From positions 1,922,001-1,986,000 of the forward strand of contig NC_006087.1 of NCBI RefSeq assembly GCF_000007665.1: a stretch of DNA of 64,000 nt, in the 5' to 3' direction. Origin of the DNA: Leifsonia xyli subsp. xyli str. CTCB07. GTDB taxonomy: Bacteria; Actinomycetota; Actinomycetes; Actinomycetales; Microbacteriaceae. Below, piece by piece: positions 48,575 through 60,434 of the stretch (position 1 is the first letter of the stretch; each line of letters starts with the position of its first letter). The notes beneath the pieces were generated by a model. The model was not told where the DNA came from and did no database searches. It worked only from the letters and a program-made list of their open reading frames with translations. The position numbers and the translations under genes are program-made.

Positions 48575-49612
48575 CTACCTCCGCCTGGTCGCGTCCTGCA
48601 CCTCGCCGACCAGCTCCTCGATGATGTCTTCCAGGAACAGCACACCGGCCGTCGCCCCCTCCGCGTCCACCGCTCGCGCCAGGTGGCTGCCCGAGCGGCG
48701 CATCGTCGCCAGGGCGTCCTCTAGTTCGCTGCCGGCGAAGACGGTGACCAGGCGGCGGACCCGCTTGACCGGCACGGGGAGTTCGTAGCCGGTCTCCTCC
48801 AGATCGAGCACGTCCTTGAGGTGGAGGTAGCCGGTGGGCTCGGCGTCGGCGTCCAGGACGACGTAGCGGGAGAACCCGTGCTTGGCGACCGCCTTCTCCA
48901 CATCCGCCGGGGTGGGCGACGGGGGCAGCGCGACGAGCGTCTCCGGTCCCACCATCACATCCCGGACAGTCTTCTCCGTGAACTCGAACGCGGCGATCAG
49001 AGCGCCCGTGCGGTCGGTCAGCACGCCCTCGCGCTTGGACTGGTCGACGATGGTCGCCACCTCGTCCAGCGAGAAGGTGCTGGCGGCCTCGTCCTTGGGC
49101 TCCACCCGGAACAGCCGCAGCACAGCGTTCGCGGTGGCGTTCAGCGCCACGATAATCGGGCGCACGGCCCGCCCAACGGCGACCAGCGGCGGCGCAAGTA
49201 GCAGCACGGCCCGGTCGGGCATCGAGAACGAGATGTTCTTGGGCACCATCTCGCCGAAGAGGACATGCAGGAACGACACCAGCGCCAGCGCCACGATGAA
49301 CGCGATGGTCCCAATGACCTCCTCCGGCCAGCCCGTCGCCCCCAGCGGGACCTGCAGCAGATGGTGGATGGCCGGTTCGGAGACGTTCAGGATGAGCAGC
49401 GAGCAGACCGTGATCCCGAGCTGGATGGTCGCCAGCATCAGAGTGGCGTGCTCCATCGCGAAGAGCGCGGTCTTGGCGCTCCGCTTGCCGCGCTCCGCCA
49501 GCGGCTCGATCTGCGAGCGGCGCGCGGAGATGACGGCGAACTCAGCGCCGACGAAGAAGGCGTTCACGAGGAGGAGCGCCAGCAGCCAGGCGATTCCGGC
49601 CCAGTCATTCAT
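48575..49612 (-). CDS. CNNM/HlyC-CorC-family membrane protein (short form)
   Basis: A 345-residue protein with a DUF21 membrane domain (helices at about 5-25, 60-80, 95-115, 130-150; motif [14 protein letters not shown]) followed by a pair of CBS domains (residues about 205-335, ending [16 protein letters not shown]). Members are proposed to move Mg2+ or other ions or to sense them. It lacks the extra C-terminal CorC/HlyC domain present in its neighbour. The ATG overlaps the end of that neighbour by 8 bases, so the two are coupled. Intact. Confidence 0.88.
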   Translation of the reverse strand: MNDWAGIAWLLALLLVNAFFVGAEFAVISARRSQIEPLAERGKRSAKTALFAMEHATLMLATIQLGITVCSLLILNVSEPAIHHLLQVPLGATGWPEEVIGTIAFIVALALVSFLHVLFGEMVPKNISFSMPDRAVLLLAPPLVAVGRAVRPIIVALNATANAVLRLFRVEPKDEAASTFSLDEVATIVDQSKREGVLTDRTGALIAAFEFTEKTVRDVMVGPETLVALPPSPTPADVEKAVAKHGFSRYVVLDADAEPTGYLHLKDVLDLEETGYELPVPVKRVRRLVTVFAGSELEDALATMRRSGSHLARAVDAEGATAGVLFLEDIIEELVGEVQDATRRR

Positions 49613-50924
49613 GGTCCGCCTCCGTCTCCGGCGTGTACCGGATGCGGTCGACGCGGCGACCGTCCAGCCGTTCGACCCGCAGCGTGCCGCCGCCGATCGC
49701 GACCTCGTCGCCGGCCCGGGGCAGGCGCCCGAGCTCGTTCATGACGAAACCAGCGACGGTCTCGTACGGGCCCTCGTCCGGAACGGTCACGCCCGCGCGT
49801 TCGAGCAGCTCATCGGGACGCAGGATGCCGGGGAAGGTGATAGAATGCCGCCCCCGGACGACACCGGCGCGCGCACGGTCGTGCTCGTCCGCGACCTCGC
49901 CGACGATCTCCTCCACGAGGTCTTCGAGCGTCGCGATTCCCGATGTGCCGCCGTACTCGTCCACGACGACCGCCATCTGGTAGCCGCGCCGGCGCAGCTC
50001 ACCGAGCAGCGTGTCGAGGCTCATAGTCTCCGGGACGCGCAGGGCGTCGGTCTGAAGCGCCGAGACAGGGACGAACTCGCGTCGCTGTCGCGGCACGACG
50101 ACGGCCTGCTTCACATGGACGAAGCCGACCACATCGTCCACATCCTCATCGACCACCGGAAAGCGCGAGAGCCCGGTCTTGCGCGCCAGGCTGATGACGG
50201 CGCCGGCGGGCTCGGTGCGTTTCACGGCCTCGACGCTCGGGCGGGGCGTCATCACATCGGAGGCGGTTCGGGCGGAGAACGCCAGGGTGCGGCTGAGCAG
50301 AGTCGCGGTGTCCTCTTCCAGCACCCCGGCGCTGGCCGAGCGGCGCACCAGCGAGGAGAGCTCTTCGGCTGTGCGCGCGCCCGAAAGCTCCTCCTTCGGC
50401 TCGATTCCGAGCATCCGCAGGAAGCCATTCGCGGTGCCGTTGAGCACGACGACGAAGGGCCGGAAGACCGCCGTGAAAACCGTCTGGAAAGGGATGACGA
50501 GCTGCGCCGTCGACAGCGGCAGGGCGAGAGCGAAGTTCTTGGGCACGAGCTCGCCGATGATCATCGACAGCAGCGTGGCCGCGGTGATCGCGACGACGGA
50601 CGCGATGGGGACCACCACCACGGCCGGCAGCCCCCCGGCGGTCAGCGGGCCGCGCAGCAGCGCGCTCAGTGCGGGCTCCATGGTGTAACCGGTGAGCAAG
50701 GTCGTCAGGGTGATGCCGAGCTGGGCGCTGGAGAGGTGGGTGGAGGTGATCTTCAGGGCGGCGATCGTCATGGCCAGCCGCGATTCGCCGCGCGCTCTGC
50801 GGGCTTCGAGGTCGCCGCGATCCAGATTGACGAGGGCGAACTCGCTCGCCACGAACAGACCGGTGCCGATCGTCAGCAGAAGGCCGACGCCGAGCATGGC
50901 CCATTCAAAGAGCAAGGCGATCAC
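49605..50924 (-). CDS. CNNM/HlyC-CorC-family membrane protein (long form)
   Basis: A 439-residue paralogue of the following gene. The DUF21 membrane domain has the conserved [15 protein letters not shown], the CBS pair spans about residues 205-335 (ending [16 protein letters not shown]), and the C-terminal transporter-associated CorC_HlyC domain follows ([27 protein letters not shown]). The pair of tandem long and short forms is common in actinobacteria and suggests a hetero-oligomer; that is inference. It starts at ATG 50924. No further gene is visible in the 228 bases before guaB1. Confidence 0.88.
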   Translation of the reverse strand: MIALLFEWAMLGVGLLLTIGTGLFVASEFALVNLDRGDLEARRARGESRLAMTIAALKITSTHLSSAQLGITLTTLLTGYTMEPALSALLRGPLTAGGLPAVVVVPIASVVAITAATLLSMIIGELVPKNFALALPLSTAQLVIPFQTVFTAVFRPFVVVLNGTANGFLRMLGIEPKEELSGARTAEELSSLVRRSASAGVLEEDTATLLSRTLAFSARTASDVMTPRPSVEAVKRTEPAGAVISLARKTGLSRFPVVDEDVDDVVGFVHVKQAVVVPRQRREFVPVSALQTDALRVPETMSLDTLLGELRRRGYQMAVVVDEYGGTSGIATLEDLVEEIVGEVADEHDRARAGVVRGRHSITFPGILRPDELLERAGVTVPDEGPYETVAGFVMNELGRLPRAGDEVAIGGGTLRVERLDGRRVDRIRYTPETEADHE

Positions 50925-51152
50925 CCCGCTCGCGCGGGCCGGTTCGGAGGAATGGGCGCTGGGTCGAAGGTTTCAGTGAAGGAGGGTCGTCCATTTCGTG
51001 GGTCAGTATATCGACGGAAGTCTGAAGAGCGCCGGACGGCTCCGCGATTCCCAGCCCGCCTCCGCAGCAGCGCCGCACACGCCCGCGGCTCCCGCGGTCC
51101 ACAGCGGCGTCCTGGGCCGCTGGCCCGTCCCGTCGGCGACGGACCCCAGCGG

Positions 51153-52592
51153 CTACCAGCTGACCGGCAGCGCCTTGCCCTCCTCATAGCCCGCCGCCGA
51201 CTGGATGCCGACCAGCGCCCGCTCATGGAACTCGGACAGCGTCCGGGCGCCGGCATAGGTGAACGAGCTCCGCACGCCGGTCGTGATCATGTCGAGCAGA
51301 TCCTCCACCGATGGCCGCAGCGGGTCGAGGAAGATCCGCGAGCTGGAGATGCCCTCGGCGAACAGGGTCTTGCGGGCGAGCTCGTAGGCGTCGAGACGCT
51401 CGAAGCGACCCTTCACCGCTTTCGTGGACGCCATCCCCCAGCTCTCCTTGTAGAGGGCGCCGGACTGGTCGGCGGCGAGCAGACCGGGCGCCTCGATCGT
51501 CCCGGCGAACCAGGAGCCGATCATCACAGAGGCCCCGCCCGCGGCGAGCGCGAGAGCAACGTCCCGCGGGTAGCGCACACCGCCATCTGCCCAGACGTGG
51601 GCGCCGAGTTCGCGCGCCGTCGCGCTCGTCTCCAGCACGGCCGAGAACTGCGGCCGTCCGACCGCCGTCATCATGCGCGTGGTACACATGGCGCCCGGGC
51701 CGACGCCGACCTTCAGGATATCCGCTCCGGCCGCGACGAGATCGCGCACGGCCTGCTCGGTCACGACGTTGCCGGCGACGACCGGAAGGCCGAGGCCTAG
51801 CTGCTTGACGGCGCGGATGGCGCGGCACATGCCGTCCTGGTCGCCGTGCGCCGTGTCGATCACGAGGACGTCGACGCCGGCCGCGGCCAGCGCTTTCGCC
51901 TTCGCGGCGACATCTCCGTTGATTCCGACAGCGGCGGCGACCCGCAGCCGGCCGTGCGCATCGAGCGCGGGCCGGTAGATCGCCGAGCGCAGCGCGGTCT
52001 TCTTGCTCAGGGTGCCCACGACGCGGCCCTGGTCGAGCACGGGCGCGAAGCCGAGATCCGCGGCCTCCATCACCGCGAAGGCGGAACGGCTGTCGGTCAG
52101 GTCCTCGGCGTCGAGCGCGGGGATGGCGGAATGCAGCAGATCGCCGACCCTGGCGTCCGGCAAAGCGGAGCCGAGCTGGGTCGCGGCCAGGCAGCCGAGG
52201 TAGCCACCGTCCTCTCCGGAGACGACGACGCCGTGGCCGCCGACGGCCGGGATGCGCCGCAGCACATCGGCTGCCGTCTCTTCGGGGCCGGCCCCGTACG
52301 GGGTGTCGAACGCCACGGGTTGCGCCTTCACCCAGCGGATCGCCTCGTCCATCTCCTGCGGGCGCATGTCCTGCGGCAGCACACCGAGGCCGCCGCGGCG
52401 GGCGAGCGTCGCGGCGAGGCGCTTGCCGGTCACCGAGTTCATGTTCGCGGACACAATCGGAATGGTCGCTCCTGTGCCGTCGCGGGGCTCGAGCGACACA
52501 TCCAGCCGGCTTGCCACATCCGACCGCGAAGGGACCAGGAAGACATCGGAGTAAGTCAGGTCGTGGCGGGGTGTCGTTCCATAGAACTGCAT
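51153..52592 (-). CDS. guaB1: GuaB1-type IMP dehydrogenase-like protein
   Basis: A 479-residue member of the IMPDH/GMP reductase family. The catalytic loop reads [21 protein letters not shown] with the nucleophilic Cys, preceded by [13 protein letters not shown] and the phosphate-binding [29 protein letters not shown] pair interrupts the barrel (about residues 95-205). This actinobacterial GuaB1 subgroup has been shown in mycobacteria to act as a GMP reductase regulated through CBS domains rather than as an IMP dehydrogenase. Assignment to that activity here is by family. ATG at 52592; intact. It is divergent from kgd. Confidence 0.88.
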   Translation of the reverse strand: MQFYGTTPRHDLTYSDVFLVPSRSDVASRLDVSLEPRDGTGATIPIVSANMNSVTGKRLAATLARRGGLGVLPQDMRPQEMDEAIRWVKAQPVAFDTPYGAGPEETAADVLRRIPAVGGHGVVVSGEDGGYLGCLAATQLGSALPDARVGDLLHSAIPALDAEDLTDSRSAFAVMEAADLGFAPVLDQGRVVGTLSKKTALRSAIYRPALDAHGRLRVAAAVGINGDVAAKAKALAAAGVDVLVIDTAHGDQDGMCRAIRAVKQLGLGLPVVAGNVVTEQAVRDLVAAGADILKVGVGPGAMCTTRMMTAVGRPQFSAVLETSATARELGAHVWADGGVRYPRDVALALAAGGASVMIGSWFAGTIEAPGLLAADQSGALYKESWGMASTKAVKGRFERLDAYELARKTLFAEGISSSRIFLDPLRPSVEDLLDMITTGVRSSFTYAGARTLSEFHERALVGIQSAAGYEEGKALPVSW

Positions 52593-52724
52593 GGGAATTA
52601 CGGTATCGCCCCGGCTGAGCGACCGCATAGCGCCCCGATAGGATTAGGCTTAGCGGGGAGGGATTCGGGTGGTGAATCGCTGCCCGATCGTAGCGAAATC
52701 AACGGAGAGAGTGGGCGATCGGCT

Positions 52725-55700
52725 GTGTCGAGCCAATTGACCGGTGTAGGGACCGACGAGGGATCGTCGGGTGAGTTCGGAGCCAACGAGTGGCTCGTCG
52801 ACGAACTGTACGAGCAGTTCGTGCAGGACAAGAACTCGGTCGACAAGTCCTGGTGGCCCATCCTGGAGAACTACAACCCGGTGAAGGAGGGCCAGGCCTC
52901 CGCTCCAGACCAGGACGAGACCCCCGCACCGGCCCCCGCGGAGCCGGGCGTCCCGTCCCCGAGCGAGCCGTCATTCCCTGCGCCCGCCGAGCCGCTCGTG
53001 CCGACGCCCAGCGAACCGACCGCGCCGACGCCCAGCGAACCGACCGCGCCGACGCCCAGCGAACCCGCCGCGCCGACGTCCGCCGCCCCGCCGGAGCCGA
53101 CAGCGGCCGCCGCCGCGCAGGCGCCGGCCGCCCACCCGGCCGAGCCCAAACCGGTGACGACGCCGATCCCGATCATCGGCCAGCAGCCCGTCGCGCGCAC
53201 CACCTCGGTCGCGCCGAAGCCGCAGCCGGTCCCGGCCGACGCGCCGGTCACCTCCCCCACCCCGGTCGCCGAGACGGCCGATGAAGACAGGGTCACCCCA
53301 CTGCGCGGCATGTCCAAGACGCTCGCCAGCAACATGGACGCCTCGCTCACGGTCCCGACCGCGACCAGCGTCCGCACCATCCCGGCCAAGCTGATGATCG
53401 ACAACCGCATCGTCATCAACAACCACCTCAAACGCGCCCGCGGCGGCAAGGTCTCGTTCACACACCTCATCGGCTGGGCGCTCGTCCAGGCGCTCAAAGA
53501 GTTCCCGAGCCAGAACGTCTTCTACGACGAAGTCGACGGAAAGCCCTCCGTCGTCGCCCCCGCGCACATCAACCTCGGCATCGCGATCGACCTGCCGAAG
53601 CCGGACGGCTCCCGCGCCCTCCTCGTCCCGAGCATCAAACGCGCCGACACCCTGCGCTTCGGCGACTACCTCGCCGCGTATGAAGACCTCGTCTCGAAGG
53701 CCAGGAGCAACAAACTCGCGGCCGGCGACTTCGCCGGCACCACCATCTCGCTGACGAACCCCGGCGGCATCGGCACCGTACACTCCGTGCCGCGCCTCAT
53801 GAAGGGCCAGGGCGCGATCATCGGCGCCGGAGCGCTCGAGTATCCGGCCGAATTCCAGGGCTCCAGCGAGAAAACGCTCGCGGGGTTCGCCATCGGCAAG
53901 ACCATCACGCTCACGAGCACCTACGACCACCGCGTCATCCAGGGCGCGGGCTCCGGCGAGTTCCTGAAGATCGTTCACGAGTTGCTCACCGGCAAGCGGA
54001 GTTTCTACGAGAACATCTTCGCCGAGCTGCGCATCCCGTACGCACCGATCCAGTGGAACCCGGACATCTCGGTCGATCTGGCGAGCGCCGTGGACAAAAC
54101 CGCGCGCGTTCAGGAACTCATCAACTCCTACCGCGTCCGCGGGCACCTGATGGCCGACATCGACCCGCTCGAATACGTGCAGCGCAGCCACCCGGACCTG
54201 GAGATCGAGACCCACGGCCTCACCTTCTGGGACCTGGACCGCGAGTTCGTCACCGGCGGCTTCGGCAGCCAGGGCAAACACACGATGAAGCTGCGGGACA
54301 TTCTCGGCGTCCTGCGCGACTCCTACTGCCGCACAGTCGGGATCCAGTATATGCACATCCCGGACCCGGCGCAACGCAAGTGGCTGCAGGAGAAGCTGGA
54401 GCGGCCGTACCAGAAGCCGACCCACGACGAGCAGCTGCGCATCCTCGGCAAGCTCAACGAGGCGGAGGCGTTCGAGACCTTCCTGCAGACGAAGTACGTC
54501 GGCCAGAAGCGCTTCAGCCTCGAAGGCGGCGAGTCCACCATCGCACTGCTCGACACCATCCTGCAGGGCGCCGCCGAAGAGAGCCTCGACGAGGTCGCGA
54601 TCGGGATGGCGCACCGCGGCCGCTTGAACGTCCTCACGAACATCGCGGGCAAGACCTACGGGCAGATCTTCCGCGAGTTCGAGGGCACCCAGGACCCGCG
54701 CACCGTGCAGGGGTCGGGCGACGTCAAGTACCACCTCGGCACCGAGGGCACGTTCCACGGCGCAGGCGGCGAGGAGATCCCGGTCTATCTGGCCGCGAAC
54801 CCGTCGCACCTGGAGGCGGTGGACGGCGTTCTCGAAGGCATCGTACGCGCCAAACAGGACCGCCGCCCGGCCGGAACCTTCCTCACCCTCCCGGTCCTCA
54901 TCCACGGCGACGCCGCGATGGCCGGCCAGGGTGTCGTGGTCGAGACCCTTCAGATGTCGCAGTTGCGCGCCTACCGCACCGGCGGCACCATCCACGTCAA
55001 CATCAACAACCAGGTCGGCTTCACCACGCCTCCCACCGAGTCTCGTACGTCCATGTACTCGACCGATGTGGCAAAGACCATCCAGGCGCCGATCTTCCAC
55101 GTCAACGGGGACGACCCGGAGGCCGTGGTCCGCGTGGCCCAGCTGGCCTTCGAGTACCGCCAGGAGTTCAAGCGCGACGTCGTGATCGACCTCGTCTGCT
55201 ACCGCCGCCGCGGTCACAACGAGGGCGACGACCCCTCGATGACCCAGCCGCTCATGTACAACCTGATCGAGGCCAAGCGCTCCGTACGCCGCCTGTACAC
55301 CGAGGCCCTGGTCGGCCGCGGCGACATCACCGAAGAGGAATACGAGGCCGCGCACCGCGACTTCCAGGAGCGCCTGGAGCGCGCCTTCATGGAGACGCAC
55401 GCGGCGCAGACCAACTCGACGCCGGTGATCGCGCAGGACGGCGGCGAGCTCGAACAGCCGATCGCACAGCAGAACGACGACAACGTCGGCGAACCGGAGA
55501 CGACCGCGGTGAGCGAGCAGGTCATCCACCTCATCGGCGACGCCTTCAACAACCCGCCCGCCGGGTTCAGCGTGCATCCGAAGCTCCAGCAATTGCTGAG
55601 CAAGCGCGGCGACATGAGCCGCAACGGCTCGGTCGACTGGGGCTTCGGCGAACTCCTCGCTCTCGGCTCGCTGCTCCTGGAGGGGACTCCGGTGCGCCTG

Positions 55701-56651
55701 GCCGGCCAGGACGCTCGGCGCGGCACGTTCGTCCAACGCCACGCCGTGCTGCACGACCGCGCCAACGGCCAGGAATGGCTGCCGCTGGCGAACCTCAGCG
55801 ACAACCAGGCGAAGCTCTGGATCTACGACTCGCTCCTCAGCGAGTACGCGGCCATGGGCTTCGAGTACGGCTACTCGGTGGAGCGCCCGGACGCACTCGT
55901 GCTCTGGGAGGCCCAGTTCGGCGACTTCGCCAACGGCGCCCAGACGATCATCGACGAGTTCATCTCCTCGGCCGAGCAGAAGTGGGGCCAGCGCTCATCG
56001 CTCGTCCTGCTCCTCCCCCACGGCTACGAGGGCCAGGGCCCGGACCACTCCAGCGCCCGCATAGAGCGATACCTGCAGCTGTGCGCCGAGAACAACATGA
56101 CCGTCGCGCGCCCGTCCACCCCGGCGTCGTACTTCCACCTGCTGCGCCGCCAGGCGTACGCCCGCCCGCGCCGGCCGCTGGTCGTCTTCACGCCGAAGGC
56201 GATGCTCCGCCTGCGCGGAGCCTCCAGCGAGATCGCGGACTTCACCTCGGGCCGCTTCGAGCCGGTGATCGACGACCCGCGCATCGGAGACAAAGCAGCG
56301 GTCAAGCGCGTCCTGCTCCTCGCGGGCAAGCTGTACTACGACCTGCTCAGCGAACTGGAGAAGAACCCCAACCCGGAGATCGCCCTCGTGCGCGTCGAGC
56401 AGTTCTCCCCGCTCCCGACCGCCGAGCTGAAGGCGACCGTCGACTCCTACCCCAACGCCGAGCTGGTGTGGGTTCAGGACGAGCCCGAGAACCAGGGGGC
56501 CTGGCCGTACATGATCCTGGAGACCTCAAAGCTGGGCCCGCGCCCGCTGGGCGTCGTCTCCCGGCCGCCGTCGGCGTCGCCCGCCGCAGGCTCGGCGAAA
56601 CGCCACGCGCAGGAGCAGGCGGTGCTCATCCAACGGGCGCTAAAGCTGTAG
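52725..56651 (+). CDS. kgd: multifunctional 2-oxoglutarate dehydrogenase/decarboxylase (E2-E1 fusion)
   Basis: TCA-cycle enzyme of the actinobacterial Kgd type, about 1308 residues. The order is an N-terminal helix ([17 protein letters not shown]), a Pro/Ala linker, an E2 acyltransferase-like core without lipoyl domain (about residues 190-430, ending [18 protein letters not shown] with its catalytic His), then the thiamine-diphosphate E1 part ([59 protein letters not shown]). GTG at 52725 starts [15 protein letters not shown] as in relatives. The linker is expanded by a 24-bp tandem repeat. FHA-domain regulators (GarA/OdhI) control such enzymes in related organisms. Intact. Confidence 0.95.
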   Translation: MSSQLTGVGTDEGSSGEFGANEWLVDELYEQFVQDKNSVDKSWWPILENYNPVKEGQASAPDQDETPAPAPAEPGVPSPSEPSFPAPAEPLVPTPSEPTAPTPSEPTAPTPSEPAAPTSAAPPEPTAAAAAQAPAAHPAEPKPVTTPIPIIGQQPVARTTSVAPKPQPVPADAPVTSPTPVAETADEDRVTPLRGMSKTLASNMDASLTVPTATSVRTIPAKLMIDNRIVINNHLKRARGGKVSFTHLIGWALVQALKEFPSQNVFYDEVDGKPSVVAPAHINLGIAIDLPKPDGSRALLVPSIKRADTLRFGDYLAAYEDLVSKARSNKLAAGDFAGTTISLTNPGGIGTVHSVPRLMKGQGAIIGAGALEYPAEFQGSSEKTLAGFAIGKTITLTSTYDHRVIQGAGSGEFLKIVHELLTGKRSFYENIFAELRIPYAPIQWNPDISVDLASAVDKTARVQELINSYRVRGHLMADIDPLEYVQRSHPDLEIETHGLTFWDLDREFVTGGFGSQGKHTMKLRDILGVLRDSYCRTVGIQYMHIPDPAQRKWLQEKLERPYQKPTHDEQLRILGKLNEAEAFETFLQTKYVGQKRFSLEGGESTIALLDTILQGAAEESLDEVAIGMAHRGRLNVLTNIAGKTYGQIFREFEGTQDPRTVQGSGDVKYHLGTEGTFHGAGGEEIPVYLAANPSHLEAVDGVLEGIVRAKQDRRPAGTFLTLPVLIHGDAAMAGQGVVVETLQMSQLRAYRTGGTIHVNINNQVGFTTPPTESRTSMYSTDVAKTIQAPIFHVNGDDPEAVVRVAQLAFEYRQEFKRDVVIDLVCYRRRGHNEGDDPSMTQPLMYNLIEAKRSVRRLYTEALVGRGDITEEEYEAAHRDFQERLERAFMETHAAQTNSTPVIAQDGGELEQPIAQQNDDNVGEPETTAVSEQVIHLIGDAFNNPPAGFSVHPKLQQLLSKRGDMSRNGSVDWGFGELLALGSLLLEGTPVRLAGQDARRGTFVQRHAVLHDRANGQEWLPLANLSDNQAKLWIYDSLLSEYAAMGFEYGYSVERPDALVLWEAQFGDFANGAQTIIDEFISSAEQKWGQRSSLVLLLPHGYEGQGPDHSSARIERYLQLCAENNMTVARPSTPASYFHLLRRQAYARPRRPLVVFTPKAMLRLRGASSEIADFTSGRFEPVIDDPRIGDKAAVKRVLLLAGKLYYDLLSELEKNPNPEIALVRVEQFSPLPTAELKATVDSYPNAELVWVQDEPENQGAWPYMILETSKLGPRPLGVVSRPPSASPAAGSAKRHAQEQAVLIQRALKL
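53001..53072 (+). repeat. three 24-bp tandem repeats in the kgd linker
   Basis: Units at 53001-53024, 53025-53048 (identical) and 53049-53072 (two differences near the end). Each encodes PTPSEPTA (the last PTPSEPAA). In frame, so repeat number can change without breaking the gene. Related PxPSEP units lie just before. Confidence 0.9.
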
Positions 56652-56661
56652 CGGCGAGTGA

Positions 56662-56700
56662 GCGAAGAGCCCCGGTTCAGACCGAACCGGGGCTCTTCGC
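56662..56700 (+). terminator. hairpin terminator after kgd
   Basis: Seventeen-base perfectly paired arms (56662-56678 and 56684-56700) with a 5-base loop, starting 11 bases after the kgd stop. The following TTCC is a poor T-tract, as usual at this GC content. A second weaker dyad (GCGCCGGAGA / TCTCCGGCGC, 56729-56759) follows. I see no gene between 56701 and 56971. Confidence 0.75.
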
Positions 56701-56971
56701 TTCCCCGCGCTTCCTTTCGCGGTGTGCTGCGCCGGAGAAGACGGCAGCGTCTCCGGCGCCACCGAGGAGGTGCGGTCGTGGGCAGCGGTGTCCCGGGCGT
56801 AGGTTGACCGCAGGACCGCGCTGCCCGCCCACCGCCCCGGCGAGCTCTGCTGGGCGGCACCGGTCGCCCACGATCCCGGGGACAGCGAGTTGGCACGGTT
56901 CCCGAGTCACCGATCCGTTCGGCGGTCTGTTCTTCCTGCGCCAGGCGCAGCGGCGCTGAGGCCGCCCGGGA

Positions 56972-57217
56972 TCAGTGCGCCGCCGTCTGAAACGACCGTA
57001 TCCGCATCAGCACCTCGGCGCGCAGCGTCTCGGGAGCGGTCTCCTTGCAGGCGCGCTGCACCGCCTCGGTGAGGACGATGTTCAGGTGCAGCTCGTCGGA
57101 GCAGCCGTCGCAGTTGGCGAGGTGCTCGCGCACATCCGCAGCGTCCTCGCTGCAGAGCTCGTTGCGCAGATACTCTTCGAGTTCGGCCTTGGCCTTCTCG
57201 CATCCGCAGTCAGTCAT
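56972..57217 (-). CDS. rsrA: zinc-binding anti-sigma factor RsrA
   Basis: An 81-residue ZAS-type anti-sigma factor that holds SigR/SigH inactive until thiol oxidation releases it. The zinc motif H-x3-C-x2-C is present in [14 protein letters not shown], with earlier cysteines in [10 protein letters not shown] and ELCSEDA that can take part in the redox switch. ATG at 57217 lies inside the sigma gene (8-base overlap), so the two are made together. In actinobacteria this system responds to disulfide stress and also relates to mycothiol. Intact. Confidence 0.92.
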   Translation of the reverse strand: MTDCGCEKAKAELEEYLRNELCSEDAADVREHLANCDGCSDELHLNIVLTEAVQRACKETAPETLRAEVLMRIRSFQTAAH

Positions 57218-57824
57218 GTCGTGCTCCTGGGTTCTGCACGGCCCGGTCCCCCTGAACGGCGGAGAAGCCACGCTCGTGCGCATAATCGGTCAGAAGCTCC
57301 CGGAGCATCCGACGGCCGCGGTGGAGGCGGCTCATGACGGTGCCGATCGGGGTCTTCATGATGTCGGCGATCTCCTGGTAAGAGAACCCTTCGACATCAG
57401 CGAGGTAGACGGCCAGCTGGAAGTCTTCGGGAATGGCCTGCAAAGCGTCCTTGACGGCACTGTCGGGCAGGTGGTCGATCGCCTCCGCCTCGGCCGAGCG
57501 ACTCGCGGGGGCGGTGGCGGACTCCGCCCCTCCCATCTGCCAGTCCTCGAGTTCGTCGATCGTCCCCTGGTAGGGCTCGCGCTGTCTCTTGCGGTACATG
57601 TTGATGAAGGTGTTGGTGAGGATGCGGTACAGCCAGGCCTTCAGGTTGGTGCCCTGCTGGAACTGCCGGAAGGCAGCGAACGCCTTGACGTAGGTCTCCT
57701 GCACCAGGTCTTGCGCGTCGGCCGGGTTCCTGGTCATCCGGAGCGCGGCCGCATAGAGCTGGTCCATGAACGGCAGCGCCTGCTCCTCGAACAGAGCGCC
57801 CAGATCCTCAGTTTCGGTGGTCAT
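57210..57824 (-). CDS. sigR: ECF sigma factor SigR/SigH
   Basis: A 204-residue extracytoplasmic-function sigma factor. Region 2 reads [26 protein letters not shown], with core-binding and -10 recognition blocks ([20 protein letters not shown]). Region 4 is [41 protein letters not shown] at 57824 gives the family length; upstream frame is not homologous. It is paired with rsrA and probably controls thioredoxin and mycothiol genes. I searched the leader for a GGAAT-N18-GTT self-promoter and did not find a clean one. Confidence 0.93.
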   Translation of the reverse strand: MTTETEDLGALFEEQALPFMDQLYAAALRMTRNPADAQDLVQETYVKAFAAFRQFQQGTNLKAWLYRILTNTFINMYRKRQREPYQGTIDELEDWQMGGAESATAPASRSAEAEAIDHLPDSAVKDALQAIPEDFQLAVYLADVEGFSYQEIADIMKTPIGTVMSRLHRGRRMLRELLTDYAHERGFSAVQGDRAVQNPGARHD

Positions 57825-57987
57825 CAGGGGCCAGTCTAGTTGCAGCTTCCGCCCGCGGTCCCCCACGGTGGCGCCCGCCGAGCCGAAGCGGGCGCGCGGG
57901 ATGGAACGGGGAGCGTTGAGAACAGCGGGAGTGGACGCCACAGGCCGATCCTTCCTTCCGGCGAGAACACGGATACCCTGGACAACA

Positions 57988-59352
57988 ATGCTGATCTCGA
58001 ACTATTCCACCCCCGACTTCAATCCCTACGGCGACACCCGTGTGGAGAAGCCCAACGAACTGTGGGCCGCTCCCGTCGCGCCGGGGCCGGTCTCGGCCTC
58101 CGTCGCCCTTCCCGGGTCCAAGTCGCTGACCGCCCGCGAACTGGTTCTGGCCGCCCTCGCGGACGGCCCCTCGCTGCTGAGGGCGCCGCTGCACTCACGC
58201 GACAGCGCCGCGATGGTGGAGGCGCTGCGCTCGCTCGGCGTGAGAGTCGAAGAGAGAGAAGGCTCAGGCGGGTTCGGCTCCGATTTCCTGGTCACCCCCG
58301 CCGAAGAGCTGCTCGGCAGCACCACCATCGAGTGCGGCCAGGCCGGGACGGTCATGCGCTTCGTGCCGCCGATCGCCGGGCTCGCGCTCGGCCCGACGAT
58401 GTTCGACGCGGACGACTCCGCGCGCGGCCGGCCCATGACCGCGATCATCGCCTCCCTCCGCGGGCTCGGCGTGGAGATCAACGACGACGGCCACGGCGCC
58501 CTCCCGTTCACCGTCCACGGCACCGGGACGGTCGCCGGCGGCGCGATCGAGGTAGACGCCTCCCGTTCCAGCCAGTTCGTCAGCGCCCTTCTGCTCTCGG
58601 CCAGCCGTTTCGAGAACGGCCTCGATCTGACGCACTCCGGCGAGCGCCTCCCCAGCCTGCCCCACATCGAGATGACGGTGGCCGCGCTCGCCGCGCGCGG
58701 TGTCGCCGTCGACTCACCCGAGACGGGCCGCTGGGTCGTGCAGCCCGGTCCGATCGCCGCGCGCGACGTGGACATCGAGCCGGACCTCTCCAACGCCGCC
58801 CCCTTCCTGGCCGCGGCCGTCGTCACCGGCGGCTCGGTCACGATCACGGGCTGGCCCGAGTCGACCACACAGGTCGGCGCCGACCTAGCCCACCTGCTGC
58901 CGCTGTTCGGGGCGACCGTGACGAAGGCCGTCGACCGGCTGACGGTCACCGGCCCCGAGCGCATCCAGGGCATCCGGCTGGATCTGACGACCGGCGGCGA
59001 GCTCGCGCCCGCCCTGGTCGCGATCGCCGCTCTGGCCGACAGCCCGAGCGAGATCACCGGCATCGGCCACATCTGCCACCACGAGACCGACCGCCTGGCT
59101 GCCCTCGCGGCCGAGATCAATGGTTTCGGCGGCGCGGTCACCGAGCTGGAGGACGGCCTCCGGGTCGAACCGAGGCCGCTCACGGGCGGCGTGTGGCGCA
59201 GCTACGAGGATCACCGGATGGCGACCGCCGGGGCGATCGTCGGGCTGGCCGTCGAGGGTGTGGAGATCGAGAATGTCGCCACGACGGCGAAGACCCTCCC
59301 CCACTTCACCGAGCTGTGGGCGCGGATGCTCGACGAGAGCGCCCGCCCCTGA
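57988..59352 (+). CDS. aroA: 3-phosphoshikimate 1-carboxyvinyltransferase (EPSP synthase)
   Basis: Sixth step of the shikimate pathway: joins phosphoenolpyruvate and shikimate-3-phosphate. At 454 residues, motifs are [20 protein letters not shown] near the start, [18 protein letters not shown] (here C-G-Q-A-G-T-x-M-R), the DDSARGRPM block, [19 protein letters not shown] and the active-site [15 protein letters not shown] at 57988 is divergent from sigR with 163 bases between. The stop TGATG overlaps the start of rsgA, so the two are coupled. Intact. Confidence 0.95.
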   Translation: MLISNYSTPDFNPYGDTRVEKPNELWAAPVAPGPVSASVALPGSKSLTARELVLAALADGPSLLRAPLHSRDSAAMVEALRSLGVRVEEREGSGGFGSDFLVTPAEELLGSTTIECGQAGTVMRFVPPIAGLALGPTMFDADDSARGRPMTAIIASLRGLGVEINDDGHGALPFTVHGTGTVAGGAIEVDASRSSQFVSALLLSASRFENGLDLTHSGERLPSLPHIEMTVAALAARGVAVDSPETGRWVVQPGPIAARDVDIEPDLSNAAPFLAAAVVTGGSVTITGWPESTTQVGADLAHLLPLFGATVTKAVDRLTVTGPERIQGIRLDLTTGGELAPALVAIAALADSPSEITGIGHICHHETDRLAALAAEINGFGGAVTELEDGLRVEPRPLTGGVWRSYEDHRMATAGAIVGLAVEGVEIENVATTAKTLPHFTELWARMLDESARP

Positions 59353-60410
59353 TGCCCGGCGGCTCGGGGTCGTGGTGGTCGGACGACGATGACGACGACG
59401 AGTTCGACCGCTATGACGATTCGGCCATCCGCAGCCGGCCGAATCCCAAGGGGAACCGCCCACGGACGAAGGTGCGCCCGGAGCACGCGGACGCGGAGAT
59501 CGCACGGGTGCTCGGCGTCGACCGCGGGCGCTACACGGTGCTGCTGGACGAGGACGCCGACCACGAGCGCGAAGTCACGGCAGCCCGGGCCAGCGAACTG
59601 CGCCGGAAGCCCATCGTGACCGGCGACCGGGTCGCGGTCGTGGGCGACACCACCGGCGGGCAGGGCACCCTCGCGCGCATCGTCCGCATCGAGCCGCGCA
59701 CGACGCTGCTGCGCCGCAGCGCCGACGACACCGACGAAGTCGAGCGGGTCATGGTCGCGAACGCCGATCAGATGCTCGTCGTCGTCGCCGCCGCAAACCC
59801 CGAACCCCGAACCCGGCTGGTTGACCGCTACCTCGTCGCCGCCTATGACGCGGGGATCGAGCCGATGCTCTGCGTGACGAAGATCGATCTGACCGACCCC
59901 GCGCCGTTCCTGCACAACTTCGCGGGGCTCGACCTGCCGGTGTTCACGAGCCGCGAGGATGCGATCCCGGTCGAGGAGATCACAGCCGCTCTGATCGGAC
60001 GCAGCACCGTCGTCGTGGGGCACTCGGGGGTCGGCAAATCGACTCTCGTCAATGCGATCGTGCCCGGCGCCGGGCGCGCGACCGGACACGTCAACGAGGT
60101 GACCGGCCGGGGACGGCACACCTCCTCCTCGACCGTCTCGCTGCGGGCCGGGAACGACGCGGGCCACGGCTGGGTCATCGACACCCCGGGGGTCCGCTCG
60201 TTCGGGCTCGGGCACGTCGACACCGCCAGTATCCTGACGTCGTTCACCGACCTCGCCCGGCTCGCAGAAGAGTGCCCGCGCGGCTGCACCCACCTGCCGA
60301 ACGCCCCCGACTGCGCAATCGCCGAGGCCGTCGAGGAGGGACAGCTGGGCGAGATCGGCACAGCCCGGCTGGATTCGCTGCAACGGCTCCTGACGACACT
60401 CGCGCGCTGA
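59352..60410 (+). CDS. rsgA: ribosome small-subunit-dependent GTPase RsgA
   Basis: Circularly permuted GTPase that checks late 30S assembly. An OB domain comes first after an acidic Asp-rich N-terminus. The order G4 (CVTKIDLTD), then G1 (GHSGVGKSTLVNAI), then G3 (IDTPGVRSFG) is the family's permuted arrangement, and a zinc-binding end follows (EECPRGCTHLPNAPDC). 352 residues. ATG at 59352 overlaps the aroA stop by one base. Intact. Confidence 0.95.
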   Translation: MPGGSGSWWSDDDDDDEFDRYDDSAIRSRPNPKGNRPRTKVRPEHADAEIARVLGVDRGRYTVLLDEDADHEREVTAARASELRRKPIVTGDRVAVVGDTTGGQGTLARIVRIEPRTTLLRRSADDTDEVERVMVANADQMLVVVAAANPEPRTRLVDRYLVAAYDAGIEPMLCVTKIDLTDPAPFLHNFAGLDLPVFTSREDAIPVEEITAALIGRSTVVVGHSGVGKSTLVNAIVPGAGRATGHVNEVTGRGRHTSSSTVSLRAGNDAGHGWVIDTPGVRSFGLGHVDTASILTSFTDLARLAEECPRGCTHLPNAPDCAIAEAVEEGQLGEIGTARLDSLQRLLTTLAR

Positions 60411-60434
60411 CGGCGGCGCTGGGAGAATAGCGGC

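Noticed and set aside
50998..51189. Small open frame of 63 codons between the CNNM gene and guaB1
   Set aside because: Ala/Pro-rich, no clear ribosome binding site, and overlaps the end of guaB1 on the other strand.
52971..55754. 927-codon open frame antisense to kgd
   Set aside because: Mirror of kgd codon usage; no start context and no motif.
56677..56971. Short open frames on both strands downstream of kgd
   Set aside because: They run through the terminator hairpins and have no motif; treated as non-coding.
57825..57987. SigR autoregulatory promoter (GGAAT-N18-GTT) between sigR and aroA
   Set aside because: GGAA and GTT elements occur but not at the required spacing on either strand.
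57840..59351. Upstream extension of the rsgA frame across the whole aroA gene
   Set aside because: Arg-rich sequence without domains; the rsgA start at 59352 with TGATG overlap explains the real gene.
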